Below, one piece after another: positions 35,618-44,525 of a stretch of DNA of 64,000 nucleotides. The notes under the pieces were generated by a model. It was given only the letters and a program-made list of their open reading frames with translations, was not told where the DNA came from and ran no database searches. Source of the stretch: MPNP01 sp026709725 (GTDB lineage: Bacteria > Pseudomonadota > Alphaproteobacteria > Rhodobacterales > Rhodobacteraceae); NCBI GenBank assembly GCA_965200805.1, contig OZ241384.1, forward strand, positions 62,001-126,000, written 5' to 3'. Each line of letters opens with the position of its first letter. The stretch's first letter is position 1. Both the position numbers and the translations under genes were made by a program.

Positions 35618-36183
35618 TCAAGAGTGAGACAGAAATTCCGTTACCCCAAAATCTGTGACGACCATATCAAGAGGCTGATCATGCATATCGCAAGGCAGGG
35701 CATCAACCATCTGCCCACCCGCTGCAAAACCGATGGCCCAGACCTGCCCGACAGCACGCAACTCCGCCAGAGCACGGTCATAATACCCTCCACCATATCC
35801 CAGGCGTCGCCCCTCTCCGTCATAGGCCAGCAGGGCAACACAATCACGTCCGGGACCTGCTGATCAAGCACAACCGGTTCCGCAATTCCGAACTGACCGA
35901 TAACCATGTCCATGGCCGGTGTCCAATGTCCAAAGACCAGTTTTTTTTCCGATTTCCTGATAACGGGAACACAGAGTTTACACCCCATGGCATGACATTC
36001 GACCATTGCATCATACGGGTTCATCTCAGTGCCGATGGCGCAATACCCGGCAATTGATGCACCCATGAATCGTTCCCGCACAAGTCGGACAAACTCCCGA
36101 CTGATCACCACTGATAGCGCCTGATGGTCAAGGCGACCCCGCGTTTTCCTTGATGTCGTGCGCAAGGCAGCCTTGTCTGCCAT
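35618..36183 (-). pseudogene. 5-formyltetrahydrofolate cyclo-ligase, single frameshift
   Basis: The N-terminal half (LRTTSRKTRGRLD, GYCAIGTEMNP, VPVIRKSEKKLVFGHW) is in one frame up to PDVIVLP. A base is missing in the CCC run near 35831-35836, and the rest is found one frame over. There it reads LLAYDGEGRRLGYGGGYYDR and ends with DQPLDMVVTDFG and a stop at 35618. The GYGGGYYDR motif is the enzyme's signature. The enzyme salvages 5-formyl-THF into the folate pool using ATP. The only defect seen is this one base, so a sequencing error is as likely as a mutation. Read without the correction the frame ends at 35641. Confidence 0.85.
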
Positions 36184-36366
36184 CCGGCTTACGTGCCTCT
36201 CGAATGAATGTTCAAAACCATGTGATAACTCCTGCTGATGATTATGACTCTCGCTGCATGAATGGAAATCCGGTCCGGGTCTGTCACCACCCTGTCCTTG
36301 TGTCCTCCCTTAATCTTGCCTATGTCCGGGCACTTCACAACACCAGGCACTGCGGCACAGATCACA

Positions 36367-36819
36367 ATGGCAGCCATATCATCAGGACTGACAGGCCATC
36401 AGATCGCAGCGGGTGCCTGCAACCATCTCGAAAAACATCTGGGTTTTGCCTGTCTCAAGGAGTTTGTTCTTCCAGGAAGAGATTTGCGCGTTGATATCGC
36501 CGCCATCGGTCGGAAGGGTGAATTCTGGATCATCGAATGCAAATCGTCAGTGCAGGACCTCATCAGCGACAACAAGTGGCAGAACTACACAGCCTATTGC
36601 GATGAATTCTACTTTGCAGTTGGCATGGACTTTCCCACCCGACTCCTGCCCGATGAGACCGGCCTCATCACAACGGACGGCTTTGATGCCGAGATTCACT
36701 CCGGCAGCATCCGCCTCGGACTCTCGCCGGCCCGCCGCAGAAAACTCACCGTTCAGTTCGCCCGGATTGCCGCCATCCGTCTCAAGAAACTCCGGTCAGA
36801 ACCGGCAGGCCACAATTGA
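36367..36819 (+). CDS. MmcB-family DNA repair protein
   Basis: The 150-residue protein matches the MmcB (DUF1052) family: GLTGHQIAAGACNHLEK, LPGRDLRVDIAAIGRKGEFW, IIECKSSVQDLISDNKWQNY, YFAVGMDFPTRLLP and GLITTDGFDAEI. The D-IIECK core is a PD-(D/E)XK nuclease arrangement. In Caulobacter the protein is part of mitomycin-C-inducible repair. ATG 36322 is an alternative start. The family is mostly restricted to Alphaproteobacteria, which supports the taxonomic guess. Confidence 0.85.
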   Translation: MAAISSGLTGHQIAAGACNHLEKHLGFACLKEFVLPGRDLRVDIAAIGRKGEFWIIECKSSVQDLISDNKWQNYTAYCDEFYFAVGMDFPTRLLPDETGLITTDGFDAEIHSGSIRLGLSPARRRKLTVQFARIAAIRLKKLRSEPAGHN

Positions 36820-36955
36820 AACAGAGTAACCGCTGCCACCCACCGGGTGCGTCCATATGCCCAAACCGTATCATGGAGTGTCGCTCGCACACAGGACTGC
36901 ATCCCCGCTCCGGTTTGGCTGCCGGGGGCCACACCTCAGAGTGGAAGTCGGGCGA

Positions 36956-37543
36956 TCAAAACCACAGAGACCGATCAACCGGTCTGCCAAAAGCAGCTTG
37001 CCTCCATTGTCCCGATCTTCGGTATTCCCTGCATGCGTCACTCAGTGAAGGAGGTACTGGCTGGCACAACCTGTTTTCCTGGCACATCTTGAAAAGTTTT
37101 CCGACATGCGGGCGACAGTCCCGCTCCCGATGCAACCTGGGGTAATTTTCATTTTCGTTGACAGTTGTTCCGTCAAGATATGCAAGCCATGTCTCGATAT
37201 TCCTGCGAGGGATGATGACAAACACCCGATCATCATCCGTTCTGCATGCAATGTTCTGATCGATGCATTCCCTATCCAACTGCTTTCGTCGATTCTCCGT
37301 CGAACCGCTGTCAGCATCCGTAACGACAATCAAACGGGCGTTTTGCCTTGAGCGGATTGACTTCAACTCACGAGGGTACCGCTGGCGCACCCATTGCTCG
37401 CCAGACTGGCTTCCATCCGGGAGGGGGAGTGTCGTGATATCCCGGAGATCAAGGTTCCGACACTTGAGAAACCGACGAACAAAGGCATTCGTCTGTTTGT
37501 CTTCACACAGCAGGATGAACTTGACACCACTCACCGTTCCCAT
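36956..37543 (-). CDS. TOPRIM-domain protein, partner of the ATPase upstream
   Basis: The protein of about 195 residues has a compact TOPRIM fold: the first acidic site in FILLCEDKQTNAFVRRFL, the DxD site in LIVVTDADSG and a third strand FVIIPRRNIETWLAYLDG. The layout resembles the TOPRIM effector proteins (DUF4276/RloB/AriB-like) that pair with ABC-class ATPases in phage-defence modules. Its start (ATG 37543 or GTG 37534) overlaps the stop of the ATPase gene, so they are coupled. The exact family is uncertain, and nuclease activity is inferred. Confidence 0.65.
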   Translation of the reverse strand: MGTVSGVKFILLCEDKQTNAFVRRFLKCRNLDLRDITTLPLPDGSQSGEQWVRQRYPRELKSIRSRQNARLIVVTDADSGSTENRRKQLDRECIDQNIACRTDDDRVFVIIPRRNIETWLAYLDGTTVNENENYPRLHRERDCRPHVGKLFKMCQENRLCQPVPPSLSDACREYRRSGQWRQAAFGRPVDRSLWF

Positions 37544-38639
37544 CCCCGGGCGACCAATTCTGAAAGGGCAAGACCGTCAACCAATTGCTCCGGGCTGTTC
37601 ATGACCCGCACCGGTCCCTGCTCATCCCTCGAAAACCATCTCCCCGAAGCTCCGGCCATATAGTCGATGGATATGGGATTATGTGATATAATCACAGCCT
37701 GCTCGAGTTTTTCACCACAGCGTTCCTCAAGTTCGGCAAACCAGGGCTGGATCTCGCGCGGGGAAACAAAATTGTCAGGCTCATCGATGAAGAGCGAGAG
37801 ACGACGATTCCCGGACAGTGCCAGCAGACTGTAGAGTGCCACAAGCATTTTCTGGCCGTCTGAAAGCTGGCCGAAACCGTAACGGACAAGTGTGTCGTTG
37901 TTTTCGGGATGGCTGAAAAGGGCCTTCAGTGAACGCACATTTCCCCGGATTCCGACAGATTCAACTCACGAAAACCGGGCATCACCTTTCGGAGTGTCTC
38001 GAACAGTTCATAATTTCCACCCATGTTTTCCTGTGCGGAATGACGATACCAGCTGGCAAAGTTCTCCATCAACGGTTCCAGAAACTCATCTTCACCCCTT
38101 GCTTCGGATTTGAAGAGGTGGGGGCACGGTTTAACGATCACGAGGTCCGAGATTGCCTTCCTGAATTGGATCAGTTTTTGATTTCCCGACTTCTCATTCA
38201 CGACCCCGACACCGGAACGGGACCAATCAAAGAGAAAGGTCGGACCCAGGGAGTAATCATTGCGGTACAGCTGGACCTCGCCGCCCTTAAAACTGAATAT
38301 TGGTTTGTTGTCATGCAAAAGATTCTCCTCGTGAATGCGCATTTTATGTCTGACATGATCATACTCCACACGGAGAGTGTAGCGGAATGCATCCTTGCCG
38401 AGGATTAAATCGATCTCGAATCTCTGTATATTCCGATCTTCAAACTCGGTGAGATCCTTGAATGTCAGGATCTCGTTCAGTGTCGAGCCCGAAGAAACGA
38501 GTGACTGGATCACTCCCAGTGCCCGCAGGACTGATGTCTTGCCGCTGCCACTCGGGCCGAGAAGAATATTCGTTTCATCAAGAAACAGCTCAAAATTAAC
38601 CATGCACAGAAAATTGTCTGCACAAAGTCTTGCCAGCAT
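37531..38639 (-). pseudogene. ABC-class (AAA15/OLD-like) ATPase split into two overlapping frames
   Basis: The upstream frame (38639 to 37926) carries Walker A, NILLGPSGSGKTSVLRAL, and coiled middle regions; it ends MCVH and a stop. A second frame starting at GTG 37938 and ending at 37531 carries the signature and Walker B: FGQLSDGQKMLVALYSL and LSLFIDEPDNFVSP, then VIISHNP with the switch His. The frames overlap by 13 bases. Together they make one ATPase of about 370 residues, either frameshifted or truly encoded as two coupled chains. ATG 38639 with GGAG eight bases upstream was chosen over much longer upstream frames. It precedes the TOPRIM gene, a defence-like pairing. Confidence 0.7.
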
Positions 38640-39352
38640 TGCCATAACTCCAGTTGACCAGAGGCTGCCTACAATCACCGGAACAATTATACAATTTCCG
38701 GAACGGAATCCCTGGGCCATGAAATATCTCACCCGTGCCATCACGAAGCGCAGTACCAGAGAACGGTCAGCCCACGCCACGATCTGACAGATCAGTTGTA
38801 ACTCCTTCAGGCAGCAGCCACTGTCCCGGTCGCAACCATCGCAACAGGAACCGGGTTTCCCCAGTCCCGGCGCACGAACAGACCGGGCTCCTCCGTCAGG
38901 TTCTGACGACATGTCGCCGGCGAAGCCGGGGCTGGCGGATTCTGATGCATAACCGGCGGGCACTCACGCGGGCGGCCTGCATCCTTCCGGCCCGTGCGGT
39001 CCCCATAGAGACAGTTTGGGGATCACCCTGGCGAATCCGATGCCCTGATGATCATCGCAAGCGTGGAGAGATGTGCACATTGTTGCATTCAATGCCGCCC
39101 AAACGGACGAACCGCTACACTGATGGGGTTTGCTGGCAATGGTATTCGCGGCGGCAAGGGCCGCATCATCCATGGAGAGTGAAATGGTCCGTCCCGGCCC
39201 ATCGCCGGATGGTGATGAGACCCCTGATGGTGCGGGTGAGTGTCTTCCGGATATCCGTGAGAATCCGAGATATCGTGTTGTGTCCCCGGTCAGGGGTGAT
39301 ACTGGGTGGTGCGGGAATACAGTCGGAAATCAGCTCGCGGGCAACACCCTTC
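38640..39352. other. Long intergenic stretch upstream of tRNA-His
   Basis: Frames here lack any recognisable domain. The minus-strand frame that extends the ATPase upstream is compositionally odd, and I treat it as non-coding. Promoters of the ATPase gene and of the tRNA should lie here but were not placed. Confidence 0.4.
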
Positions 39353-39429
39353 GCCGCCTTAGCTCAGTTGGTTAGAGCGCCAGATTGTGGATCTGGAGGT
39401 CCCCCGTTCGAGCCGGGGAGGCGGTACCA
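39353..39429 (+). tRNA. tRNA-His(GTG), without G-1 and with A73
   Basis: The cloverleaf closes with acceptor GCCGCCT pairing AGGCGGT, the D-arm AGCTCAGTTGGTTAGAGC, the anticodon stem CCAGA/TCTGG around TTGTGGA (GTG), and a T-arm of CCCCG/CGGGG. The discriminator is A and CCA is encoded. The base before the acceptor is C, not the G-1 that most bacteria use as a histidine identity element. Confidence 0.96.
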
Positions 39430-39482
39430 TCTGCGACAGTGTCTGCAAGGGGATGCCGGGCGATGGGACCATTTCCCTTCTG

Positions 39483-40967
39483 TCACCGCGAGAGTGATTC
39501 TGTCAGGGCATGGTTGATCGGCGAGAGTGCGTGATAGATGTCCCTGAATATCCCGAAGCGTTCATCACAGAGCGCCCGGGTGGTTCGGGTTGGAGAAAAA
39601 ACCCGATCCCTGGTGACAAGGCCTTGCGTTGCCTCCCTGAGTGAATTCATTTCGCCGGCAGCCAGAGAAGCCATAACCAGAGCACCGGTTGCCCCCGGCA
39701 CTTTTGATGCTGCGCATGCCAGATGACGTCCAAGCACATCGGCCCGAATTTGACACCATGTCCCGGATTGCGCCCCGCCACCCCCATGACACAGGGATTC
39801 GATCTGCTGGTTGCCGCTGACTTCGATTGCCTCAAGAGCAAGCCGGGCGGCAAATGCAACCCCCTCCATCAATGCAGCCACAATCTCGGCAGGGCCGATT
39901 GCCTTGTCAAGCCCCACAAATGCCCCCCGTGAATGCGGGTCCCAGAGCGGTGCCCGCTCACCATCCAGATGCGGCAGAAAAAGTGGGCTTTCCTTCCTGA
40001 TATGCTCCGGGCTGGCCAAAGCCAGGACACTGGACATCTCCTGACCAAGAAGTGCCGCCAGCCATGTGAGGGATGAGCCGCCTGACTGGGTTGGACCGGC
40101 ATGGAGACGGATTCCCCGCCAATCCGGAAACGTGACAATACCCGCAGTTCCTGACCCCCTGGCCGAGATCAGTCCCAGAACATCACTGGTTCCCGAAAGA
40201 TACATCGCTTCGCCTTCACCGACGACTCCAAGGCCAAACATGCTTGACCACGCATCCATTGTTCCAACTGCGACCGGGATCCCGGCAAACGGATGCGGGT
40301 GACGGATCGTGCCGGCAATATGGAGCGGATCATCAAGTTTCGGCAGCAATGACGCGGCCTCGGGAATGATCTCAAGAAGGAGTTCGGCATAGTCCAGAGC
40401 CGGACCAACCAGTCCAACGCTGCCAATCGGGTCAGAGACAAACTCACCGGTTAACTGGGCAATGAGATAATCCTTGGGAAGAAGGACATGCCTTGTCATC
40501 GCCCAGACCTCCGGAAATGTGGCGGCAATCCAGGCCATGCGTGCAAGGGCATGACTCGCATCAATGGGGATCGGTGCGCCGAGTGCGGCAATCTTGGCTG
40601 ACGGATCGATCTGTGCCTCGAGATGTTCTGCGTGCTGAGCCGCACGCGTGTCCTGCCAGGTCAATGCAGGGAAAAGATGCGCCCCGCGCGAGTCACAAAA
40701 GACATGCGTGTTGACCTGGGATGTCAGCCCGATCGCCCGAACATATTTGGCATGAGGGTGTGCGGCGAATTGACCGAGTGCTCCGCAGGCAAGGTCGAGC
40801 CAGTTGAGGGGATGCTGTTCGGCGGCACCGGCGACTGGACGGTGTGTCGGATAAGACGCTGAGAACGCATCGACCTCTCCGGCACCCGGACCTCCCATGA
40901 TGGCCTTGACGGAACTTGTTCCGATATCGATTCCGATATAGAGTGAATCAGGCTTTGAGAGGAGCAT
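39483..40967 (-). CDS. xylB: Xylulokinase-like FGGY carbohydrate kinase
   Basis: The protein of about 494 residues has the FGGY-kinase opening LYIGIDIGTSSVKAIM (ATP phosphate loop), then LTWQDTRAAQHAEHLE, GTMDAWSSMFGLG, YLSGTSDVLG, DGERAPLWDPHSRGAFVGLD and a C-terminal CHGGGGAQSG. It phosphorylates xylulose or a related pentulose. The start at 40967 has AGGA upstream. It diverges from the sugar ABC transporter with only 69 bp between them, and together they form an uptake-and-phosphorylation unit. The exact sugar (xylose, xylitol, ribulose) is inferred from the kinase family. No isomerase or regulator is nearby. Confidence 0.82.
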   Translation of the reverse strand: MLLSKPDSLYIGIDIGTSSVKAIMGGPGAGEVDAFSASYPTHRPVAGAAEQHPLNWLDLACGALGQFAAHPHAKYVRAIGLTSQVNTHVFCDSRGAHLFPALTWQDTRAAQHAEHLEAQIDPSAKIAALGAPIPIDASHALARMAWIAATFPEVWAMTRHVLLPKDYLIAQLTGEFVSDPIGSVGLVGPALDYAELLLEIIPEAASLLPKLDDPLHIAGTIRHPHPFAGIPVAVGTMDAWSSMFGLGVVGEGEAMYLSGTSDVLGLISARGSGTAGIVTFPDWRGIRLHAGPTQSGGSSLTWLAALLGQEMSSVLALASPEHIRKESPLFLPHLDGERAPLWDPHSRGAFVGLDKAIGPAEIVAALMEGVAFAARLALEAIEVSGNQQIESLCHGGGGAQSGTWCQIRADVLGRHLACAASKVPGATGALVMASLAAGEMNSLREATQGLVTRDRVFSPTRTTRALCDERFGIFRDIYHALSPINHALTESLSR

Positions 40968-41036
40968 TCGTGCTTCCTTGTTGAAGTTGCCATTGCCCAT
41001 GCATATCAGGACAGAATTGTCGGAAGGTCCATATCC

Positions 41037-41951
41037 ATGCCATATCGTTCGTATCTCACTTCACTCGCGGTTGCGGTCGGGCTTTGCAGCCCGCTTTCTG
41101 CACAGGATGTTGCAGTCATCACACCTTACCTCGCGCAGCCGGGAACACAATTTTATGTTGATGGATTCAGGGAACGGTCTGAAGAGTTCGGATGGGATAT
41201 CAATGTTATTGATACCAAAGGTGATGTCGCCGCCGTCATCAGCAGAATCGAGGATGTGGTCACGCAGGGCGTGGATGCCATTGTTATCAATGTCGATCCC
41301 TCGCAAATTGGTGTCGGACTTCAGGCGGCCGCTGATGCCGGCATTCCGGTCATCGGTATGGATGCCGGCACTGACCCACTTGTCGCGGCCAATATTACAT
41401 CAAACGGGTATGCAATGGCAGCCGAAACGGCTGTCTATGTGGCCAATCGGATCGGCGGCCAGGGACGGGTTGTCATGTTTACATTTGACCCCTTTCCCCC
41501 GGTCCAGGTCAGGGGTGTCATTGCCGACGCCGTCTTTGGCAACTTTCCTGATATTGAGATTCTGGACCGGATCACACCGGATGTCAGCGATGGCGGAATT
41601 GCCGACAGCCGTGCACAGATGGAAGCCGTGCTCGCTGCCAATCCGGATCCCGGCAGCATTGCAGCGGTCTGGGCAGCCTGGGATCAACCGGCATTGGGCG
41701 CCCTGCAGGCCATTGAGGCGGCGGGACGGGCTGATGAAGGAATTGTGATCACTGGCATCGATGCCAATCCGCAGGCACGGGACGCAATCGCCCAGGGAGG
41801 GAACCTTGAAGCGTCGGTTGCACAGGACTTCGATGGCATCGGGCGCACAACAGCTGATACTGTCAGGCGTCTGATCGCTGGCGAGTCACTGGTGCAGAAC
41901 GTCATCTATGTTCCTACGAAACTCGTGACGCAGGAGAACATTTCCCGATAG
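41037..41951 (+). CDS. Periplasmic sugar-binding protein of a ribose/xylose-type ABC transporter
   Basis: A signal peptide (LTSLAVAVGLCSPLSAQ) precedes a type I periplasmic-binding fold: VAVITPYLAQPGTQFYVDGF, VVTQGVDAIVINVDPSQIGV, IPVIGMDAGTDP and ITGIDANPQARDAIAQGG, typical of RbsB/XylF-like proteins. The mature protein captures a sugar and delivers it to the permease. The gene starts 69 bp from the divergent kinase and is followed by the ATPase and permease genes. Confidence 0.88.
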   Translation: MPYRSYLTSLAVAVGLCSPLSAQDVAVITPYLAQPGTQFYVDGFRERSEEFGWDINVIDTKGDVAAVISRIEDVVTQGVDAIVINVDPSQIGVGLQAAADAGIPVIGMDAGTDPLVAANITSNGYAMAAETAVYVANRIGGQGRVVMFTFDPFPPVQVRGVIADAVFGNFPDIEILDRITPDVSDGGIADSRAQMEAVLAANPDPGSIAAVWAAWDQPALGALQAIEAAGRADEGIVITGIDANPQARDAIAQGGNLEASVAQDFDGIGRTTADTVRRLIAGESLVQNVIYVPTKLVTQENISR

Positions 41952-41992
41952 CCCGTTCTGTTTCAGTGCTGGCGGGACGCGGGTTCTCAACC

Positions 41993-43516
41993 ATGGACAT
42001 CCCACCGCAGTGCCTGAAGCTCCAGGGCGTTTCGCTTCGATTTGGTGCTGTCCGGGCACTTGATCGTGTCAGCCTGACATTCCGGTCAGGAGAAATTCAT
42101 GCCTTGATGGGGGAAAACGGGGCCGGCAAATCAACGCTGATCCGCGTGCTTGCCGGTCTTGAACAGCCAGATGCAGGGAGAATGCAGATTGATGGCCGCC
42201 ATGTGCCATTTGGTGATCCAGGCAGAATGCGGGCGGCGGGATTCCGCTTTATCCATCAGGAGTTGCGTACCGTCAGCGGCCTCTCAGTGGCCGAAAACAT
42301 GCACCTTGATCACCCGTACCCCCGCATTGGTCCCTTTGTCGACTGGCGCGCACTGAATGCTGCAGCCTCAGCCGCACTTGGTCGGCTTGGACTTGACCGG
42401 ATCAGCCCCCGGATGCCGATGGCAGCACTTGGAGCAGGAGACCAGATGCTTATCCGGATTGCCGGGACACTGGTTGATGCATCCGGGGAGATCCCGTGGC
42501 TGTACGTCATGGACGAGCCCACTGCTGCACTGACATCCGAAGAGTCCGGACGGGTCTTCACAGTCATCCGCGAGTTGGTCGGGGAGGGTGCCGGCGTTCT
42601 CTACGTCTCCCATCGCATCCCTGAGGTCTTTCGGCTTGCCGACAGGATTTCGATCCTGCGTGACGGCACCCATGTCTCGACCCGGTCCCGCAGCGGGACC
42701 GTTGAAAGTCAGGTTATCGGCGATATGACAGGACGAGAACTGGGCCATTTGTTTCCGCCCGGTCAGCCAAACCATGCACCAGCCGGACCGGTCCTTCAGG
42801 TTGCCAGCCTCAGTGCCGGTCCGGTCCGGGATGTGAATTTTTCTCTCAAGGCAGGTGAAATTCTCGGGATTGCCGGGCTCGCCGGTTCAGGTCGCGGAGC
42901 CCTTCTGAAGGCACTGATTGGCACGACTCCCCGGATGACAGGACAAATCACACTCAATGCGTGCAAGCTGGCAGGACATCCGTCAAAAGTCTGGGCCGAA
43001 GGCATTGCCTATATTCCGAGAGAACGACGCCGGGAGGGCCTGCTGCTGCATCGGACAATTGCTGACAATGTCACCCTTCCCCATCTCGGCAAGCTGTCAT
43101 GGGCAAGGATTCTGCTCAGGCATCGCCAACTGCGCACCCTGACCCGGACCTACGGCCGGCAGGTCCGATTGAAATGCACTTCCATCACACAATCCTGTGA
43201 TGAACTTTCGGGTGGAAATCAGCAAAAAGTCCTCTTTGCCAGAGCGTTGGCCGGCACGCCCCGGGTGCTGTTGCTTGATGAGCCAACACGGGGAGTCGAT
43301 ATCGGTGCCCGGCATGAATTGTACAAACTGATACGGCAAATGAGCGCCCATGGACTGGCCGTCATGATTGCCTCATCAGACCTGCCGGAACTTCTCGGTC
43401 TCTCGGATCGCATCGGAATTATGCGGGATGGTGTCCTTGCGGAAATCGTTGCTGCAAAAGACATGAATGAAGCCGGCCTTCTCACCCGGTTTTATCATCG
43501 CGAAGCAGCAGCATGA
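41993..43516 (+). CDS. Sugar ABC transporter ATPase (RbsA/XylG-like, double domain)
   Basis: The 507-residue protein has two ATPase domains. The first has Walker A GENGAGKSTLIRVLAG and Walker B LYVMDEPTAAL. The second has a degenerate phosphate loop (GLAGSGRGALLKALIG) but a good signature, LSGGNQQKVLFARAL, and Walker B LLLDEPTRGVD. This asymmetric arrangement is normal for RbsA. In the first domain the signature region reads MAALGAGDQMLIRIAGTL, which departs from LSGGQ. The start at 41993 is 41 bp after the binding-protein gene. The stop overlaps the permease start. Confidence 0.9.
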   Translation: MDIPPQCLKLQGVSLRFGAVRALDRVSLTFRSGEIHALMGENGAGKSTLIRVLAGLEQPDAGRMQIDGRHVPFGDPGRMRAAGFRFIHQELRTVSGLSVAENMHLDHPYPRIGPFVDWRALNAAASAALGRLGLDRISPRMPMAALGAGDQMLIRIAGTLVDASGEIPWLYVMDEPTAALTSEESGRVFTVIRELVGEGAGVLYVSHRIPEVFRLADRISILRDGTHVSTRSRSGTVESQVIGDMTGRELGHLFPPGQPNHAPAGPVLQVASLSAGPVRDVNFSLKAGEILGIAGLAGSGRGALLKALIGTTPRMTGQITLNACKLAGHPSKVWAEGIAYIPRERRREGLLLHRTIADNVTLPHLGKLSWARILLRHRQLRTLTRTYGRQVRLKCTSITQSCDELSGGNQQKVLFARALAGTPRVLLLDEPTRGVDIGARHELYKLIRQMSAHGLAVMIASSDLPELLGLSDRIGIMRDGVLAEIVAAKDMNEAGLLTRFYHREAAA

Positions 43517-44505
43517 TCGCCCTGCTTCGCCGTTATGGTGGCCTCATCGGCATGATTGCCGTTCCTGTCTTTTTTTCAATTGCGCTGCCGGACACGTTTC
43601 TGACGGTACAGAACTGGATCAATATCAGTCAGCAGATCAGTATGCTGGTTGTTGTTGCAGCGACGATGACGGTTGTCATGGTCGTGGGTGATTTCGATTT
43701 ATCGGTCGGATCAATGGCATCGCTGTCAGGGGTCGTGGCTGCCTCACTCTTTATTCAGGACTGGTCAGTGCCTGCAGCTCTGGCGACTGCAATGCTTGTT
43801 GGTCTGGCCGGTGGTCTCTTCAATGGTTTCATTGTCAGCCTGATTGGAGTCCTGCCATTCGTTGCAACGCTGGCAACGCTGACCATCTTCAGTGGTCTGG
43901 CATTTGTCGTGAGTGACGGTCGAACAGTTTTTGGACGCGATATCCCCGATGCCTTTGGAGCATTTGCCAGAGGCGGTGCCCCGATTTCCATCTCTGATCA
44001 GACCACATTTTATCTCCCCAATCTTGCAATCGTTGCCGGCGTTGTCGTTATGATTGTCTGGGTCATTCTCGAACAGACAACCTATGGCAGGAGACTGTAT
44101 GCAATTGGTGCCAATGCGGAGGCGGCACATTTTGCCGGCATTCCGGTCAGGACCCTGCGCTGGTCAGCCTATGCATTCACCGGAGTTGGCGGGGCTCTTG
44201 CCGGACTGATGTATGCAAGCCGTGTGGCTTCGGCCAATCCAACCCAGGGCGACGGGTTGATGCTGACATCGATCGCTGCGGTCTTTCTTGGCATGACACT
44301 TACCCGTGATGGCCAGGCACGGGTTCTTGCGACATTGGCTGGTGTTGTGGTTCTTGGTGTGCTCGATAACGGTCTCACTCAACTGCGCATTGACAGCTAT
44401 GTGCGTGAAGTTGTCCTTGGTGCGATCATCCTGACCGCAGTTGGAATCAGTGTCTTTGGCAGGCGACAGCTTTTTCGCCAAGCCTCACATGAATACCCCG
44501 GGTGA
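43513..44505 (+). CDS. Sugar ABC transporter permease (RbsC-like)
   Basis: The 330-residue protein has eight to ten hydrophobic segments and the BPD_transp_2 pattern (VVVGDFDLSVGSMASLSGV, NGFIVSLIGVLPFVATLATL, YAIGANAEAAHFAGIPV, RDGQARVLATLAGVVVLGVL). As a homodimer it forms the channel for the sugar. Its start overlaps the ATPase stop by four bases (ATGA). purH starts 20 bp after its stop and may be transcribed from the same promoter. Confidence 0.9.
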   Translation: MIALLRRYGGLIGMIAVPVFFSIALPDTFLTVQNWINISQQISMLVVVAATMTVVMVVGDFDLSVGSMASLSGVVAASLFIQDWSVPAALATAMLVGLAGGLFNGFIVSLIGVLPFVATLATLTIFSGLAFVVSDGRTVFGRDIPDAFGAFARGGAPISISDQTTFYLPNLAIVAGVVVMIVWVILEQTTYGRRLYAIGANAEAAHFAGIPVRTLRWSAYAFTGVGGALAGLMYASRVASANPTQGDGLMLTSIAAVFLGMTLTRDGQARVLATLAGVVVLGVLDNGLTQLRIDSYVREVVLGAIILTAVGISVFGRRQLFRQASHEYPG

Positions 44506-44525
44506 TCTCCAAGGACATCCCTGAT

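Noticed and set aside
38640..38963. N-terminal extension of the split ATPase
   Set aside because: The extra residues are Gly/Cys/Ser-rich and unlike the family; ATG 38639 has a good ribosome-binding site just before the first beta strand.
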